Source: Flavobacteriaceae bacterium UBA4022 (GTDB taxonomy: Bacteria > Bacteroidota > Bacteroidia > Flavobacteriales > Flavobacteriaceae). From it: 51,010 bases of DNA. The DNA lies in NCBI GenBank assembly GCA_002384055.1, contig DGAU01000017.1, positions 10,325 through 61,334 of the forward strand, read 5' to 3'. A program made the position numbers and the translations under genes. The notes under the pieces were generated by a model. That model was not told the origin of the DNA. It worked only from the letters and a program-made list of their open reading frames with translations, and did not search any database. Shown here piece by piece: positions 43,250-51,010 of the stretch. The stretch's first letter is position 1. Each line of letters opens with the position of its first letter.

Positions 43250-44320
43250 TTATAACTTAATCACTTTACTGGTGTTGTAATATTGCTGGAATTGCAGAAC
43301 AATATAATAAAGGCCACTTGAATAGGGGGTCATATCCAGGTTAATAAAGGCCTCGGACACTTTAAATGATTGCATTAAGGTGCCGTCAATAGCATAAATG
43401 CGAGCCGAGCCGCCGACATAATCAGTTGCATCCACTAGGGTTATGTTATCCAGCGTAGGGTTGGGGTGCCAAGGCTTTGCCGTGGGATCCTCTAAAGCGC
43501 CTGTCCCGAGGTTGTTTTGATAGATACGGATGTAATCCACCTCCATAGCATCCTCTGTAAAGTTAGTGGAGATGATTTCGGGCAATAAGGCGACGTTAAA
43601 CAACATATATTGGTCCGCATCAAAGGGCCAGGTTTCCATATTCTGGGTGCCAGGCTGGTAGATATAATGTACGATATTATCGACTGAAAAAACCATACGT
43701 TGCTCATCCCATTCTAGGGTGTATTCGTGAAATTCATTGGATACGTCAGATACATATCGCCCAGCTACATTGACCGTTCCGCCATAGCTTGATGGGGTGT
43801 GTATGGCACTTGAAATATAGTTCTGATTATTGCCCCAATGCTCCATAATATCAACTTCACCGCAAGCTGGCCAGTAGGTTGTGCCGTAGGTACTTGAGAA
43901 ATAGCCTCCGGGTTCAATGATGTTTTTGCCGAGCATCCAAATGGCGGGCCAGGTGCCTAGTCCGAAAGGTAATTTGGCCTTGGTGATAATTTTTCCATAA
44001 GTAAAGGAAAACTTGCTATTGAGCCGTGCAGAGGTGAAGTCCTTAGTAACGCCCTGGTTGGTGTAGGTTTCTCTTTTTGCCATCACTTTTAAAGTGCCTT
44101 CGCTTACAAAAGCATTCTCTATGCGATCAGTATAATGTTGGATTTCACCATTATACCAACTTTGTCCGTTGGGCAATTGTGTTTGGTGATGCCATTTTTC
44201 GGGATCGACAGCACCGTTGTAATCAAACTCATCGGACCAAACCAATTCATAATTGGATCGTTGGGCATGGTGGGTCTGGGTGAAGCAAAAAATAAAACAT
44301 AAAGCAAAAAGAAATTTCAT
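43250..44320 (-). CDS. Secreted GH16 beta-glucanase (laminarinase-like) with T9SS tail
   Basis: Endo-beta-1,3- or 1,3-1,4-glucanase of 356 residues. A signal peptide covers residues 1-19 (HHAQ). The GH16 active site GEVDIMEHWG gives nucleophile Glu155, Asp157 and acid/base Glu160, and MEVDYIRIYQN ends the jelly-roll domain near residue 270. A T9SS type A tail follows (WHPNPTLDN to the end, VIKL), so surface or secreted release is likely. Laminarin is the likeliest substrate in a marine organism, but the exact linkage cannot be read here. It is divergent from a sugar transporter and a ROK kinase. Confidence 0.91.
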   Translation of the reverse strand: MKFLFALCFIFCFTQTHHAQRSNYELVWSDEFDYNGAVDPEKWHHQTQLPNGQSWYNGEIQHYTDRIENAFVSEGTLKVMAKRETYTNQGVTKDFTSARLNSKFSFTYGKIITKAKLPFGLGTWPAIWMLGKNIIEPGGYFSSTYGTTYWPACGEVDIMEHWGNNQNYISSAIHTPSSYGGTVNVAGRYVSDVSNEFHEYTLEWDEQRMVFSVDNIVHYIYQPGTQNMETWPFDADQYMLFNVALLPEIISTNFTEDAMEVDYIRIYQNNLGTGALEDPTAKPWHPNPTLDNITLVDATDYVGGSARIYAIDGTLMQSFKVSEAFINLDMTPYSSGLYYIVLQFQQYYNTSKVIKL

Positions 44321-44502
44321 CCGAGATCGATTTTATGCGAAAATAGGATTTATATCATAGTTTTGAAAATGCTCGGCTATATTTAACTTCGGTTTTCAGG
44401 GGATGAGATTAGATCCAACAAAAAGTTAACCTCTGGTCCAGATATTATTTCTTCAGGAATGACTATTTTTAGGCAAAAGCAGAATAATTACTGATCATCT
44501 TT

Positions 44503-45732
44503 ATGAAAAGAGCGTCCCTTTACTATAATATCGTCCTGTTGGTTTTGTTAGTGTTTTTTGTGATTTCTTTCATCACAAATATTTTGAATTCCATAATTGT
44601 TGCGGTCAAGGACAGTTATGATTTGTCCTTATCCGAAGTAGGATTATTGCCTTTTTCATTTTTTATAGCCTACGCCGTCATGTCGATTCCCGCCGGATTT
44701 CTTGCAGAGCGTTATTCTGACAAAATGCTCTTGAAGGTCTCTTTTGTGGTGATCTTTTTGGGGTGCTTGTTTTTTGTTATTGATCAGAGCTATGGGGCAT
44801 TTGTCGTCACTCTGTTCGTCTTGGGTAGTGCCATGGCCATACTGCAAGTGATCATTAACCCCATGCTGCGTGTGGCTGGTGGTGAAGAGCATTTTGCGTT
44901 TAATTCGGTCGTGGCACAATTGGTCTTTGGCTTGGCGTCTTTTCTCAGTCCCATGCTTTATGTTTTTTTTGTGAATCCAAAAAGTGATGTTTGGGGCATC
45001 TCACAATGGATGGGGCAATGGGTTTCTGTTGACAAGTCTTGGGTCTCCTTATATATTGTTTTCGGCCTTATGAGCATGGTTTTGTTGGTGGTGTCTCACT
45101 ACGTGACTTATCCGGTTAAGGCGGCGCAACCAAAGGAATCTTCGACTTCTTGGGCCATGTATCAGGAAGTCTTCAAAGACCGTAAGGCCTTGCTTTATTT
45201 TACAGGGATATTCTGTTATGTGGGTTTTGAGCAAGGTGTCGGTAATTGGTTGTCTCCATTTTTGTTAGAATATCATGGTTTTAATCCTGAAACAATTGGG
45301 GCACAAACCGTGTCCTATTTTTGGGCCATGCTCACTGCAGGCTGTATCTTGGGACTACTGCTCCTAAAATTAATGGATAGTAAGCGGGTGCTGATTTATG
45401 CGAGCTTAGCTACCTTTTTGGGGCTGCTCATTGCTTTATTTGGCCCATCACACTGGGCGGTTTATGCTTTTTCAGCCTTAGGCTTTACGATTTCTGTGAT
45501 GTGGTCTATCATCTTTGCTTTAGGGCTTAATTCAGTGCCAAAACACCACGGTGCTATGGCGGGACTGCTCTGCACCGGAATAGCAGGTGGTGCGATCATT
45601 CCCCTAATCATTGGATTAGTTGGAGATGTTATTGGTCTGAAGTGGGCGCTCTTTGGTCTTATGATTCCTTTAGCCTATATCTTATCTATTGGCTTTTGGT
45701 CTAAGCCCCTGATTCAAAATAAAACAATTTAA
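44503..45732 (+). CDS. MFS sugar transporter (FHS/GlcP-like)
   Basis: Major facilitator protein of 409 residues with about twelve hydrophobic segments. The N-terminal half has FAERYSD-type loop features (GFLAERYSDKMLLKVSF), and the C-terminal half has ILFALGLNS-like helices (MWSIIFALGLNSVPKHHGAM) as in fucose/glucose symporters. Sugar import is inferred from this and from the ROK kinase gene 12 nt downstream. It is divergent from the GH16 gene over a 182-nt interval. Confidence 0.86.
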   Translation: MKRASLYYNIVLLVLLVFFVISFITNILNSIIVAVKDSYDLSLSEVGLLPFSFFIAYAVMSIPAGFLAERYSDKMLLKVSFVVIFLGCLFFVIDQSYGAFVVTLFVLGSAMAILQVIINPMLRVAGGEEHFAFNSVVAQLVFGLASFLSPMLYVFFVNPKSDVWGISQWMGQWVSVDKSWVSLYIVFGLMSMVLLVVSHYVTYPVKAAQPKESSTSWAMYQEVFKDRKALLYFTGIFCYVGFEQGVGNWLSPFLLEYHGFNPETIGAQTVSYFWAMLTAGCILGLLLLKLMDSKRVLIYASLATFLGLLIALFGPSHWAVYAFSALGFTISVMWSIIFALGLNSVPKHHGAMAGLLCTGIAGGAIIPLIIGLVGDVIGLKWALFGLMIPLAYILSIGFWSKPLIQNKTI

Positions 45733-45744
45733 CGAATTGATCAT

Positions 45745-46596
45745 ATGAATGATGCAGTGTATTTAGGTATTGATATTGGGGCTTCTTCATTTAAGTTTGG
45801 CCTTGTGGTGGAAGGAACGGTGACGCAAGAAAGAAATATAGCAATCGATCCAAAAGTCGCGTCGAAAACACTATTGATTCAATTGTTTGCGGGGATAAAG
45901 GATCTGTGGCGAGAGGATATAATGGGTATTGGCGTTGGGGTTCCCGGTATTGTGGATTCTGAGCGGGGCCTGATCGTGGACTTACAAAATATTCCTGCTT
46001 GGTGTGGTTTGCCGCTGGCCGAAATCATGAACAAACAATTTAAGGTGCCTGTGATGCTCAATAATGATGCCCATTGTTTTGCATTCGGCGAACTCCGCTA
46101 TGGCGCAGCCAAAGATTGGAAAAACTTTGTAGGTATTACTTTGGGGACTGGTTTAGGCATGGGTATTGTCATTAATAATCAGCTTTATAAAGGAGTGCTT
46201 AGCGGTGCTGGAGAGCTTGGTATGTTGCCCTATAAAAAGGGAATTATTGAGCAGTATACAGCGAGCTTCTTCTTCACTAATAATTATGAAGCCTCTGCTG
46301 CTGAGCTCTACATCAGGGCCCAGCAAGGTGACGCTTTTGCGCTTGAAGCCTATAACACTTATGGGCACCACCTGGGCGAGGCAGTTAAAGTGGTCCTGTC
46401 TTTATTGGCGCCTGAGGGCGTCATTTTCGGAGGCTCTATTGTAAAGGCGTGGCCATTCTTCTCTGCCTCGTTGGCGTCTTCTATCGCCGCATTTCCTTAT
46501 AAAAAACAGCTGGATCATTTTGCTTTGCGCCAAAGCCCCACGATGAACAGTGCTCTACTTGGCGCAGTTGCTCTGTTAGCCTCTGATCAATGTTAA
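45745..46596 (+). CDS. ROK-family sugar kinase (glucokinase-like), zinc motif absent
   Basis: Sugar kinase of 283 residues. The ATP-binding motif GIDIGASSFKFG is at 8-19, the catalytic base is Asp108 in NNDAHCFAFGELRYG, and GITLGTGLGMGIVI follows. Unlike canonical ROK proteins, GELGH is GELGM (Met160 for the histidine), and the CxCGxxGCxE zinc motif is missing. No DNA-binding domain is present, so it is a kinase rather than a repressor. With the transporter upstream it should phosphorylate imported glucose or a similar sugar. Confidence 0.88.
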   Translation: MNDAVYLGIDIGASSFKFGLVVEGTVTQERNIAIDPKVASKTLLIQLFAGIKDLWREDIMGIGVGVPGIVDSERGLIVDLQNIPAWCGLPLAEIMNKQFKVPVMLNNDAHCFAFGELRYGAAKDWKNFVGITLGTGLGMGIVINNQLYKGVLSGAGELGMLPYKKGIIEQYTASFFFTNNYEASAAELYIRAQQGDAFALEAYNTYGHHLGEAVKVVLSLLAPEGVIFGGSIVKAWPFFSASLASSIAAFPYKKQLDHFALRQSPTMNSALLGAVALLASDQC

Positions 46597-46656
46597 ATTC
46601 ATGAGACAAGCATTGTCCAATATGGATTTGTTTTGTAATTTAGAAAAAAAAATAAG

Positions 46657-49137
46657 ATGACAAAAACAACACAAATTTTTATGGCTCTTGTTTTGGTTTC
46701 TGCTTTTGCGGTGGCCCAAACCCCAGCCGAGCGCGCACAGATTGTAAGCCATTACGATATGGATAAATTAGAGGCGCTGAAAACAGAATTTACCAACACT
46801 GAAGCACAAAGCAAAGCGCGTGCGATTGAGTTGGCCGCAATTTATAATTGGCCTATGACCATAGAGTCTGAAGCAGGTGCTATGGCCTCTTTGATTGGCG
46901 TTTATGAAGACGGACGCCCGAAGTATCGCGTGACGCATAATCGCGAAGGAGGAATAACCACTAGAGCCAATACCTTACATACAGGAGGAATCTCTAATCT
47001 TGACCTCAACGGTGAGAATATGATCGTTGGAGAGTGGGATGGTGGCGGCGTTCGCGGGACACATCAATTACTTGATGGACGCGTGGACCAAAGAGACGGC
47101 GCCGCAGGCACAGGTGATCATGCAACACACGTCGCTGGGACAATGATTGGTAATGGAAATGTTGTTAATGGTGCAGCCAAAGGGATGTTGCCCGAGGGAA
47201 CCTTATGGGCACACGATTGGTTCAGTGATTACCCAGAAATGATTACAGCAGCAGGTGAGGGTTTATTGGTCTCAAATCATTCTTATGGAGCAAATATTCA
47301 AAACTTGCCTTTGTGGCGTTTAGGATATTATGACGGAGATGCTCGAGGAATGGACAATATCACTTATAATGCTCCATATTATTTACCAGTGGTTTCTGCA
47401 GGAAATGATCGTCAAAGTGGCGTAAATACTGGGGATAGTGGTTTTGACTACCTTACGGATATGGGGACTGCTAAAAATAACTTAGTTGTCGCTGCGGTTT
47501 TTGAAGTATTAAACTACACTGGCCCCAATAGTGTAGGTATGTCTAGCTTTAGCAGCTGGGGACCAACAGACGACGGCCGTGTGAAACCAGATATATCTGG
47601 TAAAGGCGTCAATATGTATTCGTCCTTAGCTGGATCTGATCAAGCTTATGCTAATTATAGTGGAACATCAATGGCCAGTCCAAACGTGGCAGGTAGTTTG
47701 ATTTTACTGCAACAACATTACAATCAATTAAATAATAGCTATATGACCAGTGCCTCATTGAGAGGTTTAGCACTTCATACGGCCGATGAAACTGGTTCTG
47801 CTGATGGCCCAGATTATCGATTTGGTTGGGGCTTGCTCAATGTGCAACGTGGCGCCGAAGCTATAAGCGCGATGAATACAGGATCTTTTATTATCGAAGA
47901 TGCATTGGCTTCAGGTGAAACAATGAGTTTTGCCGTGAATGCTAATGGAACAGATGATTTGATGGCCTCGATTACTTGGACGGATGCACCAGGTGTTATG
48001 TTGCCGGCTAATGCTAGTAGTGAAGATGATCCTACACCAATGCTTATTAATGATTTGGACCTGCGTTTGACCGCAACAAACGGGACAGTTTACGAACCAT
48101 GGAAATTAGATCCAGCCAACTTTGCGGCTGCTGCTACTACTGGTGATAATATCGTTGATAATATTGAAAAGATTGAAATCCCCGGAGCCTTAGGCGCATA
48201 TTTTGTTTCTATTAGCCACAAGACCGCTAATCTTTTGGATGGACAACAAGCCGTATCCATTATAATTACGGGATTAAATGTGAACGATTTCTTTGCTTCT
48301 ACACACAATGGACGTGTTTCTGGATGTGAAGGCGATGACACAGCAACTGTAGCGGTTGACTTTTTGCCCTTAAATGGATATACCGATGGGGTTACATTCA
48401 GCACTTCTGGTCTGCCATCGGGTGTGACGGGGGTGTTTTCTGACCCCACAATGAATACAGAAGGTACCAGTACTTTAGAGCTTACTGGAATCAATAACCT
48501 GAGCATGGGAGACTATGCCTTTATGGTAAGTGTTATTGGCGTGAACGAAACACAAGAATTTCCTGTGGTGATTACCGTGCTCGGTACATCTAGTGCAGAT
48601 GTACCGGTTTCAGATTTATTAGTTCCTGCTGATGAAGCTATTGACATACCGATCGTATATTCATTATCTTGGACCGATGAGGGTCAATTTGTGACCAGTT
48701 ACGACTTAGAAGTTTCTAGAAATATTGACTTTACTGATGTTGAATTCGCTCAGAGTAGTACGTCTAATACATCCTTGGTCTTAGGCATGCAAGAAGGATA
48801 CACCTACTGGTGGCGCGTGCGGGGCAATACACAATGTGCTCAGGGTGAATTCTCTCAGCCATTTACTTTTACTGTAGCGGGAGTACTTGGTGTCACAAGC
48901 CAAGAATCAATAGGCCTTAGTCTGTATCCCAACCCAGCGGAGCATCAGTTTACCGTGGCGTCTAACGCACCAATTGAGAAACTTGAGATCCGTAATATTC
49001 TTGGGCAATCCGTTCAAAATATGACAGTGAACAGCAACCAAGCCCAAGTGGATGTGACAGGCTTAGCCTCAGGAACATATTTTGTTCGTGTCTTCCGTGA
49101 AGGCTCCGTAGCTAATCTCAAATTAGTGAAGCGTTAA
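46657..49137 (+). CDS. Secreted S8-family subtilase with T9SS tail
   Basis: Exported serine protease of 826 residues with a signal peptide ending near residue 20 (AVAQ). The triad is Asp128 (VGEWDGGGVR), His155 (GDHATHVAG) and Ser338 (YSGTSMASP), with the oxyanion Asn250 (SAGN). A proprotein-convertase-like beta domain covers about 410-550, followed by Ig-like and fibronectin-like modules to about 735. The T9SS type A tail starts at LYPNPAEHQ and ends in LKLVKR. It probably digests environmental protein at the cell surface. A terminator follows. Confidence 0.93.
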   Translation: MTKTTQIFMALVLVSAFAVAQTPAERAQIVSHYDMDKLEALKTEFTNTEAQSKARAIELAAIYNWPMTIESEAGAMASLIGVYEDGRPKYRVTHNREGGITTRANTLHTGGISNLDLNGENMIVGEWDGGGVRGTHQLLDGRVDQRDGAAGTGDHATHVAGTMIGNGNVVNGAAKGMLPEGTLWAHDWFSDYPEMITAAGEGLLVSNHSYGANIQNLPLWRLGYYDGDARGMDNITYNAPYYLPVVSAGNDRQSGVNTGDSGFDYLTDMGTAKNNLVVAAVFEVLNYTGPNSVGMSSFSSWGPTDDGRVKPDISGKGVNMYSSLAGSDQAYANYSGTSMASPNVAGSLILLQQHYNQLNNSYMTSASLRGLALHTADETGSADGPDYRFGWGLLNVQRGAEAISAMNTGSFIIEDALASGETMSFAVNANGTDDLMASITWTDAPGVMLPANASSEDDPTPMLINDLDLRLTATNGTVYEPWKLDPANFAAAATTGDNIVDNIEKIEIPGALGAYFVSISHKTANLLDGQQAVSIIITGLNVNDFFASTHNGRVSGCEGDDTATVAVDFLPLNGYTDGVTFSTSGLPSGVTGVFSDPTMNTEGTSTLELTGINNLSMGDYAFMVSVIGVNETQEFPVVITVLGTSSADVPVSDLLVPADEAIDIPIVYSLSWTDEGQFVTSYDLEVSRNIDFTDVEFAQSSTSNTSLVLGMQEGYTYWWRVRGNTQCAQGEFSQPFTFTVAGVLGVTSQESIGLSLYPNPAEHQFTVASNAPIEKLEIRNILGQSVQNMTVNSNQAQVDVTGLASGTYFVRVFREGSVANLKLVKR

Positions 49138-49156
49138 CAGAACTACATTAATTATT

Positions 49157-49193
49157 AAAAAAGACCCACAGGCATAGTCTGTGGGTTTTTTTA
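49157..49193 (+). terminator. Rho-independent terminator after the subtilase gene
   Basis: An A run, then stem ACCCACAG (49164-49171) and CTGTGGGT (49179-49186) with a 7-nt loop, followed by a T-rich tail. Confidence 0.88.
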
Positions 49194-49374
49194 TCAAAAT
49201 AGTACGATTGAGATTGATGCGTTCAAGCAAACCTGCTCAAATGCGCTTATGTTTTATGGATTCTATCTCTAGTGGTTTTGAATATGTTAGGATGGGCCTA
49301 GCTTAAAAAAAAACGATTTGTAATCGGCAAGGATATTTATGGTTTGTATATCTATTAATAAAACAAAGGGATGT

Positions 49375-49800
49375 TTATCCTTGGTAATAATCGAGATTTA
49401 AAAAATCAATTTTAGCTTGCGCCATGTGTTCTATAAATCTTTTGGCGCTGCGGTAATGCTTGTCCTTTCTTAATTGGAGAAATTGGCCGTCACTATGAAT
49501 ACTGAAGGTCGCGTTGTTGTATATAACCAACCGATAGAATGGGATGACCCAAGCAAAGCGTTCTAAGTTTTGTGTCAGGTGTACAATGATCCCTTTTGGC
49601 CTTAACTCGATGTTGGCATAATTGAGTGATGACGTGTTCTTAATTTGAGCATGAAACTTAGGGCTGAATCCATCAATGATGAGGCGATTAGAGCCCTTGG
49701 GGCCATTGATCAATTTTTGAATCAACGCAAAGGCAGGGCCTACAATTGAGTCGGTCTCTTGATCAAATTCTTTGTTGGTATAACTGGTATTGAAAATCAT
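49375..49800 (-). CDS. Conserved hypothetical protein
   Basis: A 141-residue soluble protein without signal peptide or membrane segment. It resembles short uncharacterised flavobacterial proteins with a central WVIPFYRLVIYN strand, SIHSDGQFLQLRKDKHYRSAKRFIEHM and a C-terminal amphipathic helix. I do not assign a function. It is a single gene flanked by non-coding stretches on both sides. The sequence just upstream shares 16 nt with the region before the HtrA-type gene. Confidence 0.75.
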   Translation of the reverse strand: MIFNTSYTNKEFDQETDSIVGPAFALIQKLINGPKGSNRLIIDGFSPKFHAQIKNTSSLNYANIELRPKGIIVHLTQNLERFAWVIPFYRLVIYNNATFSIHSDGQFLQLRKDKHYRSAKRFIEHMAQAKIDFLNLDYYQG

Positions 49801-49814
49801 GATAGTTTAAATGT

Positions 49815-49830
49815 AATTAACTCAGTATTT
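49815..49830 (-). repeat. 16-nt sequence shared with 3040-3055
   Basis: The same AAATACTGAGTTAATT (minus strand) as before the HtrA-type protease gene, here 15 nt before the start of the conserved hypothetical gene. The orientation relative to the gene is the same in both places. Confidence 0.4.
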
Positions 49831-50174
49831 CTTCTCACAATGCGGACTGAGTCCATATAATTGATCGGGTCAGCGTAGCATGATGGGCAAGATATGAAAA
49901 GAAAAAGCGCTAAAAAAGTATTTGTCCTAAGCGCATTGAAATGTGTATTTATAATAGCCAAATGAAGCGCTACAAAAGCGCGTTGCGTTCTTGTATTTGA
50001 TTTAGTAATTTAGAACAGGTGGTCAAAGCGAAAAAAAACACTTATATCATTGATTGTCCTAAAAAAAGTGTTCTTTCGTCTTCTTTCGGTAAAATTACTA
50101 TGTAAATTAGGGTGCATTTTAAGTGTTGTTACTGATCTAAAGTTACAGCCTTTTCAATCAACAGTATATTAACC
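49831..50174. other. Non-coding interval before the symporter gene
   Basis: This stretch of about 340 nt has no credible coding frame. It contains several AGCGC words, one able to form a small hairpin (49967-49981, GCGCT, ACAAA, AGCGC), and a larger inverted repeat at 50029-50078. It probably holds the regulatory region of the symporter gene; I see no TAnnTTTG match. Confidence 0.6.
50029..50078 (+). promoter_or_regulatory. Imperfect inverted repeat upstream of the symporter gene
   Basis: The left arm begins CGAAA and ends AACACTT (50037-50043); the right arm begins AAGTGTT (50066-50072) and ends TTTCG (50078), with a 22-nt loop. The right arm lies about 95 nt before the ATG. It lacks a T-tract and could be an operator or a leader hairpin. 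Confidence 0.4.
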
Positions 50175-51010
50175 ATGGTCAACTTAAGTACATTAGACTA
50201 TTCAATAGTTATTTTATTCTTTGCAATTACAATTGCCATAGGACTTTATGTTTCAAAGAAATCAGGTAAAAGTTCTTCAGAGTTTTTTCTTTCTGGACGA
50301 ACAATGCCCTGGTGGCTGCTAGGTGTGTCAATGGTCGCTACGACATTTTCTACCGATACGCCTAATTTGGTTACAGATATTGTGAGAACCAATGGCGTTT
50401 CAGGAAATTGGGTGTGGTGGGCTTTTTTGATAACCGGACTATTAACTGTTTTTGTTTACGCGAGGCTGTGGAGAAAATCAAATGTCAATACTGACATTGA
50501 ATTTTATGAATTTCGATATGGAGGACCCGCAGCAGTTTTTCTAAGAAAGTTTAGAGCCATTTATTTGGGTGTGATTTTTAATGTGATCACCATGTCAGCT
50601 GTTACTTTGGCCGCTATAAAAATTGGCGGCATCATGTTAGGTTTGGAACCATGGCAGACCGTTATTAGTGCAGGCTTGGTTACCGTAATTTTTAGTGCAT
50701 TGGGTGGCTTTAAAGGGGTCGTATATACAGATTTCGTTTTGTTTTTTGTGGCCATGGGAGGTGCTATTGGTGCGGCATATTACCTTATAAATATTCCTGA
50801 AGTGGGCGGTATAGAGGCTTTATTGGCCCACGAGAATGTCGCAAGTAAGCTTTCTATATTGCCAGATTTTAGTGATAAGCGGGCTATTATTACTTTATTA
50901 ATCATCCCGTTAGCGGTACAATGGTGGAGTTCTTGGTATCCCGGTGCGGAACCCGGGGGCGGAGGATATATAGCCCAACGCATGTTAGCTGCAAAAAATG
51001 AGAATCATGC
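50175..51010 (+). CDS. Sodium:solute symporter (SSS family), 3'-truncated by the window end
   Basis: The frame is open from the ATG at 50175 to the last base without a stop, giving 278 codons of the N-terminal part. It begins with a hydrophobic segment and the SSS pattern ITIAIGLYVSKKSGKSSSEFFLSG followed by MPWWLLGVSMVATTFSTDTPN. Further membrane helices follow, then the WWSSWYPGAEPGGGGYIAQRML segment. The substrate (sugar, amino acid or other) cannot be told. Family members are typically about 500-600 residues, so roughly half is present. Confidence 0.9.
   Translation, partial: MVNLSTLDYSIVILFFAITIAIGLYVSKKSGKSSSEFFLSGRTMPWWLLGVSMVATTFSTDTPNLVTDIVRTNGVSGNWVWWAFLITGLLTVFVYARLWRKSNVNTDIEFYEFRYGGPAAVFLRKFRAIYLGVIFNVITMSAVTLAAIKIGGIMLGLEPWQTVISAGLVTVIFSALGGFKGVVYTDFVLFFVAMGGAIGAAYYLINIPEVGGIEALLAHENVASKLSILPDFSDKRAIITLLIIPLAVQWWSSWYPGAEPGGGGYIAQRMLAAKNENH

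Noticed and set aside
48090..48506. Minus-strand open frame (138 codons) inside the subtilase gene
   Set aside because: It is opposite the well-supported subtilase frame and shows no protein-like features.
49890..49990. Repeated AGCGC words considered as a repeat array or CRISPR remnant
   Set aside because: The words are only five bases long, irregularly spaced, and there are no repeat-length units or cas genes.

Overview
The window reads as a chromosomal segment of a marine-type member of the Flavobacteriaceae (Bacteroidota). The evidence is the gene content and order (dapA-bamD-rpoZ-coaBC-DUF4835-recN, RprX/RprY-like two-component pair, FabI of the flavobacterial type), BshB1 of bacillithiol synthesis, three secreted proteins with type IX secretion (T9SS) C-terminal sorting tails, and many copies of the Bacteroidota -7 promoter element TAnnTTTG upstream of genes. 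I see no phage, insertion sequence, CRISPR array, rRNA operon or integrated plasmid.

Layout. 30-3011 (minus): long-form GAPDH and an HtrA-type periplasmic protease. 3148-6223 (plus): dapF, a GNAT acetyltransferase, mltG and a secreted lysozyme-like protein. 6236-10251 (minus): dnaA, a low-molecular-weight tyrosine phosphatase, a secreted PQQ-type aldose dehydrogenase and an RsmI-like methyltransferase, apparently one operon. 10455-12516: a hotdog thioesterase (plus) meeting ribD and a YigZ-family gene (minus). 12552-25983 (plus): a long housekeeping run, GNAT-prmC, ligA-DUF6913-dapA, bamD-rpoZ-coaBC-DUF4835-recN, fabI, terminator, then glycosyltransferase-ybbR-coaE. 26060-28342 (plus): sensor kinase and response regulator. 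28360-34064 (minus): miaA, a voltage-gated-type cation channel with a zinc ribbon, an exonuclease/GIY-YIG fusion, a YggS-type PLP protein, a 3-hydroxyacyl-CoA dehydrogenase and a Gfo/Idh/MocA oxidoreductase. 34241-39313: pcm (plus), hutI-hutG (minus), a trans-sulfuration lyase with bshB1, and tRNA-His, closed by a strong bidirectional terminator. 39376-51010 is the more accessory end: an M28 peptidase, a small membrane protein with a SulP transporter and beta-carbonic anhydrase, a divergent GH16 glucanase versus MFS-ROK pair, a T9SS subtilase, a conserved hypothetical and a truncated sodium:solute symporter.

How the genes work together. Cell-envelope construction recurs (dapF, dapA, mltG, bamD, ybbR, lysozyme-like protein). 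Cofactor and CoA supply (coaBC, coaE, ribD) and DNA maintenance (dnaA, ligA, recN) are interleaved with it. The right end suggests extracellular beta-glucan and protein use (GH16, MFS, glucokinase-like ROK, subtilase) and inorganic carbon handling (SulP plus carbonic anhydrase).

I did not find a clear, previously undescribed multi-gene system. The observations I consider most worth checking are: five genes whose start codon lies at a nearly fixed 5-6 nt after a perfect -7 element (leaderless transcripts); replacement of two expected catalytic residues in the CoaC half of CoaBC; the aldose dehydrogenase inside the dnaA operon; the small membrane protein ahead of SulP-carbonic anhydrase; and the ROK kinase without its zinc motif. 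Positions are read by eye from the sequence and residue numbers refer to the chosen start.
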